Shown: positions 5,538 to 5,566 of the stretch, piece by piece
Layout: the number at the start of each line of letters is the position of its first letter
Numbering within the stretch: position 1 is the stretch's first letter
NCBI GenBank assembly: GCA_003023245.1
Contig: PXTR01000035.1
Coordinates: 1,613-7,178, forward strand
DNA length: 5,566 nt
Direction of reading: 5' to 3'
Source: Bacteroidetes bacterium QS_8_68_15
GTDB taxonomy: Bacteria > Bacteroidota > Rhodothermia > Rhodothermales > Salinibacteraceae
The notes under the pieces: generated by a model
The model's input: the letters and a program-made list of their open reading frames with translations, nothing else
Told to the model about the DNA's origin: nothing
Database searches by the model: none
Translations under genes and position numbers: made by a program

Positions 5538-5566
5538 CACAAAAACATTCGAAGCGGCATCACTTC

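Overview
High-GC bacterial DNA with five protein genes and one tRNA, densely packed. I infer a Bacteroidota/Rhodothermota-type organism, with moderate confidence. No start has a visible Shine-Dalgarno sequence. Two upstream regions carry a match to the Bacteroidota promoter pattern (TTG, about 20 bases, TAnnTTTG). The NurA plus HAS-barrel gene pair and the short outer-membrane barrel protein fit a Gram-negative of this kind. The species cannot be named from the sequence alone.

Layout: (1) 19-1194, minus strand: HemW-type radical SAM haem chaperone. (2) Divergent from it, 1378-2562, plus strand: NurA-family nuclease, followed after about 100 bases by (3) 2660-3283, plus strand: a HAS-barrel protein probably working with NurA and a HerA ATPase encoded elsewhere. 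(4) Convergent, 3373-3912, minus strand: a small secreted beta-barrel protein with a recognisable promoter. (5) 4129-4201, plus strand: tRNA-Arg(CCT). (6) 4403-5500, minus strand: an enolase-superfamily dipeptide epimerase, probably for L-Ala-D/L-Glu in murein peptide recycling. Apart from the nurA/HAS-barrel pair, the genes look functionally unrelated.

The most striking feature is not a gene. Many gene boundaries carry short, degenerate tandem arrays with a strict 7-base period, lower in GC than the genes. Their sequences differ (CAAATCG-, CCCATCG-, CGCATCA-, ACCTTCA-like units) but share the pattern NNN-(A/T)TC-N. In front of the HAS-barrel gene the ATG start sits exactly where the next unit's ATC would be. 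In front of hemW, nurA and the epimerase no ATG exists, and an in-frame ATC lies at that same position in the last unit. For the epimerase there is no ATG, GTG or TTG at all before codon 56, although the conserved N-terminus is plainly encoded upstream of it. Either these genes start at ATC (or another non-standard codon), or the arrays have eroded their starts. I regard this link between heptad arrays and starts as the main candidate for something undescribed.
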